Origin: Halorubrum kocurii JCM 14978
GTDB taxonomy: Archaea > Halobacteriota > Halobacteria > Halobacteriales > Haloferacaceae
DNA: 41,573 nucleotides
Direction of reading: 5' to 3'
Assembly (NCBI RefSeq): GCF_000337355.1
Contig: NZ_AOJH01000043.1
Coordinates: 95,283 to 136,855, forward strand
Made by a program: the position numbers and the translations under genes. How positions within the stretch are numbered: position 1 is the first letter of the stretch; every line of letters starts with the position of its first letter. Positions 8,876-16,466 of this stretch are shown here, piece after piece. Under the pieces are notes generated by a model that was not told where the DNA came from, ran no database searches, and saw only the letters and a program-made list of their open reading frames with translations.

Positions 8876-11320
8876 TCAGACCTCGTGTTCTCGGGTCGCC
8901 GTCGCGTTCGACGTGTCGTTCACGCAGAGGCGGACGGCGTCGACCGCCCCGCGAACGCGGAGCACGTGGGTGTAACTCGCCGCGTCGCCCGACACCGCCG
9001 TGCTCTCCGCGGCGACCGTTCGGCCGTTCCGTTCGAGCGTCGAGACGACCGCGTCGAGGTCGCCGTCAGCGTCGGTCACCGCCCAGTCGACGTCGAATCG
9101 GGTCCACTTCCGCCCGCTGCTGTCGGTGACGTCGAACCGATCGACCGCCGGCCCGCCGTTCTCCACCGGCTCGGCGAGCGTCGCGAACGAGACGGGTTCC
9201 CCGGTAACGGACGCGTCGGGACCGTCGGCGAGGGCGCGGAACTCGTACGCGGTCTCCGCGTCGAGGCCCGATGCGGTGTGCGTGAACTCCGCCGGCGAGG
9301 TCAGCGCCTCGCCGCCGACCGTCGTCCAGGCCGCCGCGCCCGCGGCGCGCAGTTCGAAGCGGACGCGCACCTCGTCCGCGCCGCCGAGGTCGCGGAGGTC
9401 GCCGGCGAGCGTCGCCGCGTCCGGCGTCACCTCCCGCGCCTCCAGCGAAACCACCTCGGGGTCGGTTGTGGTGGTCGTCTCGTCGTCCGACGAGTCCTCC
9501 GTTTCGAGTCGGACCGTCTCACCGCCGGTCGCGACGCCGAGCACGTCGGTCTGGAACGCGCCCGGGTCGAAGGAGCCGAGCCCGACCCACCCGTCGGCGT
9601 GGTCCGAGTCGGTGAGGTCCACGTCCCAGGCGTCGGGCTCGGGCTCGGTCGCCTCCCACGCCTTGACCCGCAGGCGCTCCCCCTCGGCTCGGAACCGGCG
9701 GTAGAAGAACGTGTCTTCGGCGGGCGACCCGAACCGTGCCAGCGTCGCCATCCCGTCGGCGGAGTACTTCGCCAGGCGGAACGCGTCCTCGGCGTCCTCC
9801 AGCTCGATCCAGTAGCCGCGCTCCTCCCCGCCGTCGGACGACGACCGGAGGTGCACCCGGGCGTGGTACCCGAGGTCCCCGTCGGTCTCGAACGAGGGGA
9901 CCCGGACTTTGTCGACCACCTCGACGTCCGACGGCGTGCCGACGGCGTCCCACGAGATCGCCCGTCGGGCCGCGTCCGTCCCGTCGTGGTCGTACCGGAG
10001 CGCGTGTCCGCCCTCGTACTCGTCGCCCGCGACGACGCCCCAGTCGTCGGCGTCGGCGTCCCAGCGCGGCGTCCACGCCTCGAACGGCGAGTCGTCGGCG
10101 CCGTCGTCGGTCGTCTCGTCGCCGTCGCTGGTGTCGGTTTCGGTGTCGGTCCACGCGCCGACCTGATCGGCGGTCGGGACGTCGTCGATGTCGGTCTTCA
10201 GGTCGTTCGCCACCGTCCCGAACGAGATGTTCCGGTCGCTCGAGAGCGCGCCGTCCTCGTTGTCGGCGTGGTAGTACGTCCCGACGCGGCTCGCGGGCCC
10301 GTCGGAACTCGGGCGGACCCCAGGGCCATCGGTCTGTCCGTTGACCCAGAGCGTCGCGTCCTCGGCCTCCAGCACCGACTCGTCGGTGAGGAACAGGCCG
10401 CCGCGGACGTCCGGTCCGTTGTCGGCGACCACGAGCTCGGAGTCGGCCGGGATCCGGTAGACGCCGTTCTCCGTCAGCCGCATGCAGCCGCCGTTGCCCG
10501 CGGCGACGATCCGGTCGAAGACGACGGTCGCGTCTCGCCCGGACGTGTTCTGGAAGCTGAGGCCCGCGTTGTTCTCCAGCCGGCAGCGGCGGTACACGAT
10601 CCTCTCGGCGCCGTCGGAGCATTTGGTCGCGCCCGCGCCCTCGTTGTCGCGGATCACGCAGTCCTCGGCCACGGCCTTCCCGGCCGACAGGTCGATGCCG
10701 TAGTACCCGCCGCCGAACCCGTTCCCGTACGCGAGGCACCGCTCGAACCGGACCGGCGGGTCCTGGAAGGGGTCGCCGGCTGTGTGCATCCCGAACCCGT
10801 GCTGCCGGTTGTCGTCGGCCGTGCAGTCGGTGACGGTCGTCCCCGCGGACCGGACGTCGATGCCGTTCCCGTAGCAGTTCGTCCCTCGCACGTTCCGGAT
10901 CGAGATGTCGACGGCGCCCTCCGCCTCCGCGTCGGGGCTCCGCACCTGGACCGCCGCGGCGACGTTCGGGTCGCCCTCGACGTGCTCCCGGCCGCCGTCG
11001 AGCGTCAGGTGCTCCATCACGAAGCCGTCGAGGCCGTCGCCGCGGGGGTCGACGCTGACCAGGAACACGTTTCGCCCCCCGTTGCCGCCGCCGTACTTGA
11101 TCCGGCTCCCTTCGCCGTCGCCGTAGAGCCTGACGTTGTCCATCGACGGCCCCACGCTGACGATCGCGGCCGAACCCGTGACGAGGTAGGCGTCCTCGGT
11201 CGCGGGGACGTACACCTCGTCGCCGTCGCCCGCCGCGTCGAGCGCGTCTTGGATCGCGGCGGTGTCGTCGGTCGAGCCGTCTCCGACCGCGCCGAAGTCC
11301 CGGACGTTCAGGACCGTCAC
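8876..11320 (-). CDS. Large multidomain parallel beta-helix protein, separated from its Tat leader
   Basis: An 814-residue protein starting at GTG 11320. Domains seen: Pectate_lyase_3-like beta-helix (about 3-360; opens with VLNVRDFGAVGDGSTDDT, with HGFG, YYGIDLSAG and many Asn-rich turns); an Asp/Thr-rich linker (390-415); a concanavalin-A-like sandwich (about 420-600; GYHARVHLRSS, GYWIELEDAEDAFRLAKY); a Thr/Asp linker; a fibronectin-III-like domain (about 640-725; ATLAGDLRDLG, SGLDAETAYEFRAL); and a last Ig-like domain (about 730-814; VDRFDVTDSSG, WAVTDADGDL) seen in other haloarchaeal secreted proteins. No signal peptide of its own: it begins at the catalytic-domain edge. The start GTG overlaps the stop of a Tat signal frame (GTGA). 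Probably a surface polysaccharide-degrading or -modifying enzyme if exported. Confidence 0.85.
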   Translation of the reverse strand: MTVLNVRDFGAVGDGSTDDTAAIQDALDAAGDGDEVYVPATEDAYLVTGSAAIVSVGPSMDNVRLYGDGEGSRIKYGGGNGGRNVFLVSVDPRGDGLDGFVMEHLTLDGGREHVEGDPNVAAAVQVRSPDAEAEGAVDISIRNVRGTNCYGNGIDVRSAGTTVTDCTADDNRQHGFGMHTAGDPFQDPPVRFERCLAYGNGFGGGYYGIDLSAGKAVAEDCVIRDNEGAGATKCSDGAERIVYRRCRLENNAGLSFQNTSGRDATVVFDRIVAAGNGGCMRLTENGVYRIPADSELVVADNGPDVRGGLFLTDESVLEAEDATLWVNGQTDGPGVRPSSDGPASRVGTYYHADNEDGALSSDRNISFGTVANDLKTDIDDVPTADQVGAWTDTETDTSDGDETTDDGADDSPFEAWTPRWDADADDWGVVAGDEYEGGHALRYDHDGTDAARRAISWDAVGTPSDVEVVDKVRVPSFETDGDLGYHARVHLRSSSDGGEERGYWIELEDAEDAFRLAKYSADGMATLARFGSPAEDTFFYRRFRAEGERLRVKAWEATEPEPDAWDVDLTDSDHADGWVGLGSFDPGAFQTDVLGVATGGETVRLETEDSSDDETTTTTDPEVVSLEAREVTPDAATLAGDLRDLGGADEVRVRFELRAAGAAAWTTVGGEALTSPAEFTHTASGLDAETAYEFRALADGPDASVTGEPVSFATLAEPVENGGPAVDRFDVTDSSGRKWTRFDVDWAVTDADGDLDAVVSTLERNGRTVAAESTAVSGDAASYTHVLRVRGAVDAVRLCVNDTSNATATREHEV

Positions 11321-11529
11321 ATTCCCTCGCTGAAGTCGGTCCAGAAGCTGTCGCCGGCGTCCGTCGTCGCGCCCGTCGAGCCGACGGACGCCCCGCCGAT
11401 CAGGAGGCTCGCCGCCGTCGCGGTGCCGAGCTTGACGTACTGTCGACGATTAAGTTGACGTTTCCCGTCAGTATCAGAATCCGCCGCGGAGCGGTCGCTA
11501 CCGCCGTTGTGTGCCAGCTTGTGTGCCAT
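11317..11529 (-). CDS. Tat signal peptide frame, 70 residues, apparent detached leader of the beta-helix protein
   Basis: Encodes MAHKLAH, a polar stretch, then a twin-arginine signal NRRQYVKLGTATAAS at 27-41 with a hydrophobic core to about 50, a small-residue cleavage region (STGATTDA), and a tail DSFWTDFSEGM ending at TGA 11317-11319. There is no mature domain. The TGA overlaps the GTG start of the 814-residue protein, which starts exactly where a mature domain would be expected. Inserting one A in the run at the junction (GGGAATGTG to GGGAAATGTG) would read SEGNVTVLNVRDFGA without a break. So this is either one gene broken by a one-base deletion (or sequencing error), a frameshifted gene, or a coupled two-cistron arrangement. 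Confidence 0.75.
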   Translation of the reverse strand: MAHKLAHNGGSDRSAADSDTDGKRQLNRRQYVKLGTATAASLLIGGASVGSTGATTDAGDSFWTDFSEGM

Positions 11530-11555
11530 TGCAAGTGGTAATCGAACACTAACCG

Positions 11556-11599
11556 CAATAAGTGTATCGTTACTTATATGTTCATCATCTGATGACTGT
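11556..11599 (-). promoter_or_regulatory. Promoter of the Tat leader/beta-helix pair, conserved copy A
   Basis: On the minus strand: ACAGTCATC (11591-11599), 28 nt, CTTATTG (11556-11562), 26 nt, ATG 11529. CTTATTG is in the box A position for a leaderless transcript. The same two blocks with the same two spacings precede the secreted protein at 26302. A perfect inverted repeat TCATCA-TC-TGATGA (11582-11595) overlaps the distal block here only. Confidence 0.65.
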
Positions 11600-11794
11600 T
11601 CAGATCGCTAACCGGACGGGCGACCGTCGACTCCGGTCGAGAGGGGGCCGTTGCGAGGGGTTAGCGTCTCTAGCGAAGCGGTTTCGATGCGGTTAACATG
11701 CGATTATCGGCCGTTTCAGGGGCTCGACATCGTTCGCGAGCCGGGCGATGGTCCCGGCGTCCCTCGCGTTTCGTGACCGGAGGCCCCTCCGCAC

Positions 11795-12115
11795 TCACCC
11801 GGACGTCGCCGCGTCCGGATCGACTTCCACCGTGCCGGCGCTGTCGACCCAGACGTACGTCTCGCCGTACGTGAACGAGACGGAGACGGTTCCGAGCGCC
11901 CGGGTCCGGTCCGCGGTCAGCATCCGGTCCAGCGCGTCGACGTCGAGGACGTCGTACAGGCAGGGCATCTCCAACGGGTCCCGTCCGGTCGCCCTCGCGA
12001 CCGCTTCGACGACCGCCGTGCTCGGGGCCGTCGAGCCGTCCCACGTGGCCCGAACGGGCCCCGCCGATCCCCCGGTCTCCTCGTTTTCCATCGAGGTCGC
12101 GTCGTCGGACGTCAT
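11795..12115 (-). CDS. HalOD1-domain protein (halobacterial output domain 1)
   Basis: A 106-residue cytoplasmic protein made almost entirely of one HalOD1 domain, a putative output or regulatory module of haloarchaea, often found alone or behind sensor domains. Seen: STAVVEAVARATGRDPLEMPCLYDVLDVDALDRML, then VSFTYGETYVWVDSAGTVEV, the two halves of the domain. The N-terminal 20 residues are acidic and Ser/Gly-rich. Start ATG 12115; a TATA-like GATATAG about 90 nt upstream would give a leader. It follows the 12253-13044 TrmB gene on the same strand with a 137-nt gap. Ligand and partner unknown. Confidence 0.8.
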   Translation of the reverse strand: MTSDDATSMENEETGGSAGPVRATWDGSTAPSTAVVEAVARATGRDPLEMPCLYDVLDVDALDRMLTADRTRALGTVSVSFTYGETYVWVDSAGTVEVDPDAATSG

Positions 12116-12252
12116 GATCGCTCCGCGCGCCGAGCCGAGGCGACGCCTCGGTCGACCGGTTTCCGTATGAGGGCACTGCCTGTCATCATGGCCGGACTAT
12201 ATCCCCGAGGGTCAAGAACGTTTGTGAGGATCCGGGTAACAGATCGTGACCG

Positions 12253-13044
12253 TCAGCCGAGGTCGCCGTTGAGCCACGAAAACATCGCCTTCAGGACGAC
12301 CACGAGGCTGTTGGTCTCGCCGGCGCCCCAGATGGCGGTCTCGTCGCGCGCGCTCGGCGGATGTTCGCCGTTCCCGTCGACCAGCACGCTCGCGAGGGTC
12401 CGACGCCGGTCGACCATCAGGAGGCGACCGGCGGGGACGCCGCTCCACGCCCGGGGGGACTCGAACCCGCACCCGTCCGGCAGGCGACCGCCCTCCTCGT
12501 CGCCCGCCGAGAAGTCCATCCCGGACACCCTGACGGCGACGCCGCGGTCGGCCGCGGTCCCGAGGGCGTCGACGACGTCGTCGGTCAGGAGGGCCTCGAG
12601 CGTCACGAGGACGACCTCCTCGCTCGCGTCGTCGACGAACTCCACGACCCGGTCCGACACCATCTCCCGACCCGTGACCGTCCAGACGCCGCGCTGTTCC
12701 GTGTTCGGTGTCACCGGCTCGATCTCGTCGAGCGCCTCCGCCAGCAGGTCCGCCCGCCGCGTGTACTCCCGACGGAACCGCCGGCCGGTGGTCTCCGCCG
12801 ACACCGCGGTGAACCGCTTCGGCGAGGACTGCTGGACGTCGACGAGGCCGTGCTCTCGGAGCTCGGCGGTCGCGTCGTACACGCGCGTGCGAGGGACCTC
12901 CGCCAGCGCGCTCACGTCCTTCGCGGTCCCCTCGCCGAGGCCGGTCAGCGCGACGAACGTCCTGGCCGCGTAGGCGCTCAGACCGAACGCTTCGAGCTGT
13001 TCGACGGCGGTCGACCGCGGGTCGTCCGAATCGTTGAAACTCAT
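12253..13044 (-). CDS. TrmB-family transcriptional regulator
   Basis: A 263-residue DNA-binding regulator of the TrmB group, which in archaea controls sugar transport and central sugar metabolism. Seen: winged helix-turn-helix at about 15-85 (LEAFGLSAYAARTFVALTGL, AKDVSALAEVPRTRVYDA, LREHGLVDVQQSSPKRFTAV), a helical linker, and a C-terminal TrmB effector-type domain (about 115-263; VWTVTGREMVSDRVVEFVDDASEEVVLVTLE). Start ATG 13044. It is paralogous to the divergent gene at 13429, with which it shares the stretch AK[DE][VI]S..[AS]EVPRTRVYDA. The perfect inverted repeat at 13070-13089, 25 nt upstream of the start, is a plausible operator for auto-regulation. Confidence 0.88.
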   Translation of the reverse strand: MSFNDSDDPRSTAVEQLEAFGLSAYAARTFVALTGLGEGTAKDVSALAEVPRTRVYDATAELREHGLVDVQQSSPKRFTAVSAETTGRRFRREYTRRADLLAEALDEIEPVTPNTEQRGVWTVTGREMVSDRVVEFVDDASEEVVLVTLEALLTDDVVDALGTAADRGVAVRVSGMDFSAGDEEGGRLPDGCGFESPRAWSGVPAGRLLMVDRRRTLASVLVDGNGEHPPSARDETAIWGAGETNSLVVVLKAMFSWLNGDLG

Positions 13045-13069
13045 CTGAGGTGGTGACGTACCGGTCGGA

Positions 13070-13089
13070 AACTACCCGCGAGGGTAGTT
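13070..13089. promoter_or_regulatory. Perfect inverted repeat, candidate TrmB operator
   Basis: AACTACCC-GCGA-GGGTAGTT: 8-bp perfect arms around a 4-bp spacer, placed 25-45 nt upstream of ATG 13044, where box A and the transcription start would lie. Binding here would block that promoter. Confidence 0.5.
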
Positions 13090-13107
13090 CGGCGCGCGAG
13101 CACAGAG

Positions 13108-13428
13108 TGGTTGGGACCCGATCCGTTCACGCGCGCCATCGCGTCCTTTGTGACCCCGGGATATATTCTTATTGTGATTATCTGAGTGAACAGCTGTCGA
13201 CTCGCGGCTCGTCGATCTCGGTGAACCGAGCGCGGGTGCGACCGGTCGCCGACGCCGCACCCGCCGCGGCCCCGCTTCGCGGCCCGAAGCGACGAGAGAC
13301 GGCGGTTCGTCGTTCCCGTCCGGTGCGGACCGCCGGCGGCGAGGGTGGTAGAAGGGGAAGCCATTTTCACCTGGGGGCTCAAACCCGGAGTAGCTACCGA
13401 ATTGTCAGTAGCGGAATGGTTGGGACCC
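13108..13428 (+). repeat. 12-bp direct repeat TGGTTGGGACCC (13108-13119 and 13417-13428)
   Basis: Two exact copies, 309 bp apart in the same orientation. The second directly abuts ATG 13429. Each contains the partial palindrome GGGACCC/GGTTGGGACC. May be a shared regulator site or a trace of duplication. Confidence 0.5.
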
Positions 13429-14241
13429 ATGGATGATCTATCGAGTCACGAATTGGCGATCGAGTTGCTTCAGAAGCTCGGGCTCAAGGAGTACGAGGCC
13501 AAGGCGTTCGTCGCCCTCTCTCGGCTTCCCGAAGGGACCGCGAAGGAGATCAGCGAGATCTCCGAGGTCCCCCGCACGCGCGTCTACGACGCGGTCCGAG
13601 TCTTGGAAACGAAGGGGTTAGTCGAGATCCAGCACGCGAACCCGCAGCGGTTCCGCGCCGTCTCCGTCGACGAGGCGGCCGAGACGCTCAGGCGGGAGTA
13701 CGAGGAGCGCACCGACTCGCTCCGCGCGACGCTCCGGCAGATCGAGCCGGCGGCCCCGACCGAGGAGACGGAGATCACCCACGAGGTGTGGGCGCTGTCC
13801 GGGGCCTCGGCGATAACGAGTCGGACCCGACAGCTGGTCGACGAGTCGGACCGCGAGGTCATCCTCGTGATCGGCGACGAGTCGGCGTACACGACGGAGC
13901 TGCGGGACCGCCTGCGGGCCGCCGCGGAGCGGGGCGTCAGCGTCGTGATCGGGATCGCGGAGGAGTCGCTGCGGGAGCGCGTCGAGCGCGAGCTCCCCGA
14001 GGCGAAGGTGTTCGTCTCCGAGCTGGAGTGGCTGAGCAGCTCGGCCGAGACCGGCGACGAGACGGTGATCGGTCGGCTCCTCCTCGTCGACCGCAACACG
14101 ATCCTCGTGAGCTCGTTCCACGAGTCGACGGGGAGCGGTCACGACCACGAGCAGGCGGTGTTCGGCCGGGGGTTCGACAACGGGCTCGTCGCGATCGTCC
14201 GCCGGCTGATGTCCACCGGGCTCCTGTCGAAGGTGGAGTAG
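13429..14241 (+). CDS. TrmB-family transcriptional regulator (paralogue)
   Basis: A 270-residue TrmB-type regulator. Seen: N-terminal winged helix (IELLQKLGLKEYEAKAFVAL, AKEISEISEVPRTRVYDAVR, LETKGLVEIQHANPQRFRAV, residues 7-80), a coiled linker (ETLRREYEERTDSLRATLRQIE) and a C-terminal effector domain (about 115-270). Start ATG 13429 (MDDLSSHELAIELL) fits the family; the frame stays open 28 codons upstream but that part is not TrmB-like. It is divergent from its paralogue at 12253-13044 and precedes aglF by 108 nt on the same strand, so it may control glycan precursor genes (inference). Confidence 0.88.
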   Translation: MDDLSSHELAIELLQKLGLKEYEAKAFVALSRLPEGTAKEISEISEVPRTRVYDAVRVLETKGLVEIQHANPQRFRAVSVDEAAETLRREYEERTDSLRATLRQIEPAAPTEETEITHEVWALSGASAITSRTRQLVDESDREVILVIGDESAYTTELRDRLRAAAERGVSVVIGIAEESLRERVERELPEAKVFVSELEWLSSSAETGDETVIGRLLLVDRNTILVSSFHESTGSGHDHEQAVFGRGFDNGLVAIVRRLMSTGLLSKVE

Positions 14242-14314
14242 CGCCGGGGGACTCGCCGCCGCGCGACACCTCGGCGAGCCGAGTTCGCGATCGCCTCGAC
14301 GCGCGTTAGGCAGC

Positions 14315-14321
14315 GTATACC
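14315..14321 (+). promoter_or_regulatory. Box A-like promoter of aglF
   Basis: GTATACC lies 28 nt before ATG 14350, the spacing of a leaderless transcript, and separates aglF transcription from the TrmB gene upstream. Confidence 0.5.
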
Positions 14322-14349
14322 CTTGGCTCGGGGATCCGACCGGTGAGCC

Positions 14350-15144
14350 ATGCAAGCAGTGGTACTCGCGGCGGGGAAGGGAACGCGGCTCCGCCCGCTG
14401 ACGGACGACAAGCCGAAGGTGTTGGTCGAGGTGAACGGGACGCCGCTGATCGAGGACGTGTTCGACAACCTGATCGGCGCGGGCGCGACCGAGCTCGTCG
14501 TCGTGGTCGGCTACAAGGCCGAGCAGATCATCGACCGGTACGGCGACGAGTACCGTGACACGCCTATCACGTACGCGCACCAGCGCGAGCAGTTGGGGCT
14601 GGCTCACGCCATCCTCCAAGCGGAGCCGCACATCGACGGCGAGTTCATGCTGATGCTCGGCGACAACGTGTTCCGGGGGAACCTCGGCGACGTCACGAAC
14701 CGCCAGCGGGAGGAGCGCGCCGACGCGGCGTTCCTCGTCGAGGAGGTGCCCTACGAGGAGGCGTCCCGCTACGGCGTCTTGGATACCAACGAGTACGGCG
14801 AAGTGGTCGAGGTGGTGGAGAAGCCGGAGGACCCGCCGAGCAACCTCGTGATGACGGGGTTCTACACGTTCACGCCCGCGATCTTCCACGCGTGTCACCT
14901 CGTGCAGCCCTCCGACCGGGGCGAGTACGAGCTCCCCGACGCGATCGACCTGCTCATCCAGTCCGGCCGCACCATCGACGCCGTCCAGCTCGACGGCTGG
15001 CGCATCGACGTCGGCTACCCCGAGGACCGCGACCGCGCCGAGGAGCGACTCGACGAGGGGGTCGCGGTCGACGCGCCCGACGCGGTCGACACCGCCGACA
15101 CCGCGGACGCCGCCGACGAGGCCGAGGAACCGGCCGACGGCTGA
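14350..15144 (+). CDS. aglF: UTP-glucose-1-phosphate uridylyltransferase (AglF type)
   Basis: Makes UDP-glucose from UTP and glucose 1-phosphate, a precursor for N-glycan and other surface sugars; AglF is the Haloferax volcanii counterpart. Seen: the nucleotidyltransferase signature AVVLAAGKGTRLRPLTDDKPK at 3-23, GYKAEQI at 54-60, the catalytic LGDN at 103-106, VEKPEDPPS near 155, and GWRIDVGYPEDRDRAEE near the C-terminus. The last about 30 residues form an Ala/Asp/Glu repeat tail (DAVDTADTADAADEAEE) that is not part of the family core. Glucose-1-phosphate thymidylyltransferase is a close alternative by sequence. Confidence 0.82.
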   Translation: MQAVVLAAGKGTRLRPLTDDKPKVLVEVNGTPLIEDVFDNLIGAGATELVVVVGYKAEQIIDRYGDEYRDTPITYAHQREQLGLAHAILQAEPHIDGEFMLMLGDNVFRGNLGDVTNRQREERADAAFLVEEVPYEEASRYGVLDTNEYGEVVEVVEKPEDPPSNLVMTGFYTFTPAIFHACHLVQPSDRGEYELPDAIDLLIQSGRTIDAVQLDGWRIDVGYPEDRDRAEERLDEGVAVDAPDAVDTADTADAADEAEEPADG

Positions 15145-15179
15145 CTCGGCCCCCGTTACGAGTCGCATTACGATGCCCA

Positions 15180-15196
15180 CCCGAGTCCCACTCGGG
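15180..15196. promoter_or_regulatory. Short perfect hairpin between aglF and the DUF7511 gene
   Basis: CCCGAGT-CCC-ACTCGGG: 7-bp stem, 3-nt loop, lying 35 nt after the aglF stop and 7 nt before ATG 15204. It could end aglF transcription or fold in the leader of the small gene; there is no T-run after it. Confidence 0.35.
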
Positions 15197-15203
15197 GACA
15201 CAG

Positions 15204-15383
15204 ATGATGCCGACTGGGGAACCCGACCACCACGAACCGCCGATCCGGGCGACGATCGTTCGGTACGACGATCACCCCGACGAGTGCACGCTTCACCCGG
15301 CGGACCCCGACGAGGACAGCCGACTGACGGAGTGGATCACGGCCGAGTCCGGGTACTACTTCGCGATATCGTCCTGCCGCTGA
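15204..15383 (+). CDS. DUF7511-like haloarchaeal microprotein, 59 residues
   Basis: Short acidic protein with the core RATIVRYDDHPDECTLHPAD followed by LTEWITAESGYYFAI, which I recognise as a small domain widespread in haloarchaea (DUF7511) and of unknown function. Start ATG 15204 (a second ATG follows directly). No membrane segment or metal-binding cluster. It lies 59 nt after aglF and 34 nt from the convergent YihY gene. G/C third positions and the family match make it a real gene despite its size. Confidence 0.75.
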   Translation: MMPTGEPDHHEPPIRATIVRYDDHPDECTLHPADPDEDSRLTEWITAESGYYFAISSCR

Positions 15384-15417
15384 GGGCGGACGCCTCGCGG
15401 CGGTTTCCGACGCGTGA

Positions 15418-16332
15418 CTACTCGGCCACCACGTTGACGACCGCACCGAACAGGAGCGCGAGCGCGCCGAAGTAGAGCCACAGCAGGAACAGCAGCACGA
15501 TCCCGAGGAAGCCGTACGCCCGGTACTGGCCGGCGAACGCCGAGTAGAGGTGGAACAGCGTTTCCAGGACGACCAGCCCGACCACGGCCGCGACGGTCCC
15601 GGGCAGGACCTCCCGAAGCGACACGCGCCGAGGCGGTAAGACGTAGTACACCGGTAGCAGCGCGACCAGAAGCCCGCCGAACAGCACCGCGATCCCGGCC
15701 GCCCTCGACGGGAGCACCCGCTCGACGGCCGGGATCCCGAGGATCAACTGCGCGCTCACGAGCAGGGCGATTCCGACCCCGATCGTCGTCATCACCGCCG
15801 TCGCGTTGAGCAGCTGTCTCCCCAGCGGGGTCACCGTCTCCGAGCCGTATATCCGGTCGAACGCGAGGTCGATCGCCCGGAACACCTTGAGCGCGCTCCA
15901 CGCGAGCGCGAGGGTCCCGACCGCCGTGGCGCCCGCGATCCCAGACTGGTCGGTGAGCGCCGCGCTGACGACCGCCGACCCCTCCGCGGAGAGGTACGCC
16001 TCGAACAGCGCGAGCACGGCCGCCGCGAACCGCTCGCCCCCGACCGCGGACCCGACCGCGACCGCCAAGACGAGGGCCGGCACGACGGAGAAGAAGGCGA
16101 AGAAGGCGATGCTCCCGGCCAGGAACGACAGCTCGCTCTCACGCCCGAGCACGAACGCCGAACGACCGAACGCCGCGATCGACCGACCGAGCCGGACGAG
16201 CGATCGAACGGCCTCGGCGACGCGCGGTTGGTCGCGTCTCACGCTCGGCGAAGGCGCGCGGCGGGTATCGTTAGGCGGGGCGTAGCCGAGCGGCCGCGGC
16301 GACGGCCCCCGGCGGGCGAGGTATCCCGTCAT
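15418..16332 (-). CDS. YihY/BrkB-family integral membrane protein
   Basis: A 304-residue membrane protein of the YihY (formerly 'ribonuclease BN') family, whose function is unsettled. Seen: a polar N-terminus of about 45 residues, then about six hydrophobic segments, starting with the family hallmark LSFLAGSIAFFAFFSVVPALVLAV, then ALAWSALKVFRAIDLAFDRIY, and ending with YGFLGIVLLFLLWLYFGALALLFGAVVN. Start set at ATG 16332; a GTG three codons earlier is possible. Same strand as the HalOD1 gene 134 nt upstream. Confidence 0.85.
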   Translation of the reverse strand: MTGYLARRGPSPRPLGYAPPNDTRRAPSPSVRRDQPRVAEAVRSLVRLGRSIAAFGRSAFVLGRESELSFLAGSIAFFAFFSVVPALVLAVAVGSAVGGERFAAAVLALFEAYLSAEGSAVVSAALTDQSGIAGATAVGTLALAWSALKVFRAIDLAFDRIYGSETVTPLGRQLLNATAVMTTIGVGIALLVSAQLILGIPAVERVLPSRAAGIAVLFGGLLVALLPVYYVLPPRRVSLREVLPGTVAAVVGLVVLETLFHLYSAFAGQYRAYGFLGIVLLFLLWLYFGALALLFGAVVNVVAE

Positions 16333-16466
16333 AACGAACACCGTCGCGGAACGCGGTCACACGCGCCCGTCGTCCCGCGGCGGTCCTCCCCCTGTTCACC
16401 GTCCGGCTCGCGGGTCGACCGGCGCTCCCTCTTCCGCCGCCACGGTCGCGAACGCGCCGGTCTCCG

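Larger units (their letters stand above)
13045..13428. other. Divergent regulatory region between the two TrmB genes (384 bp, no gene)
   Basis: No convincing coding sequence. It holds the 13070-13089 inverted repeat, two copies of a 12-base direct repeat (13108-13119 and 13417-13428), and the most A+T-rich patch, around 13160-13182 (ATATATTCTTATTGTGATTA), which looks like a box A in either direction. If that box serves the 13429 gene the transcript would have a leader of over 200 nt. Confidence 0.5.

Noticed and set aside
8015-11458. Very long open frame on the plus strand (over 1100 codons) opposite the two beta-helix genes
   Set aside because: It is Val/Arg/Asp-rich with no domain, spans two real genes and their spacer, and is the expected shadow of G+C-rich coding DNA.
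13168-13174. A third CTTATTG resembling the secreted-protein promoters
   Set aside because: There is no ATG 26 nt downstream and no ACAGTCATC 28 nt upstream, so it is just a box A-like sequence, not another copy of the cassette.
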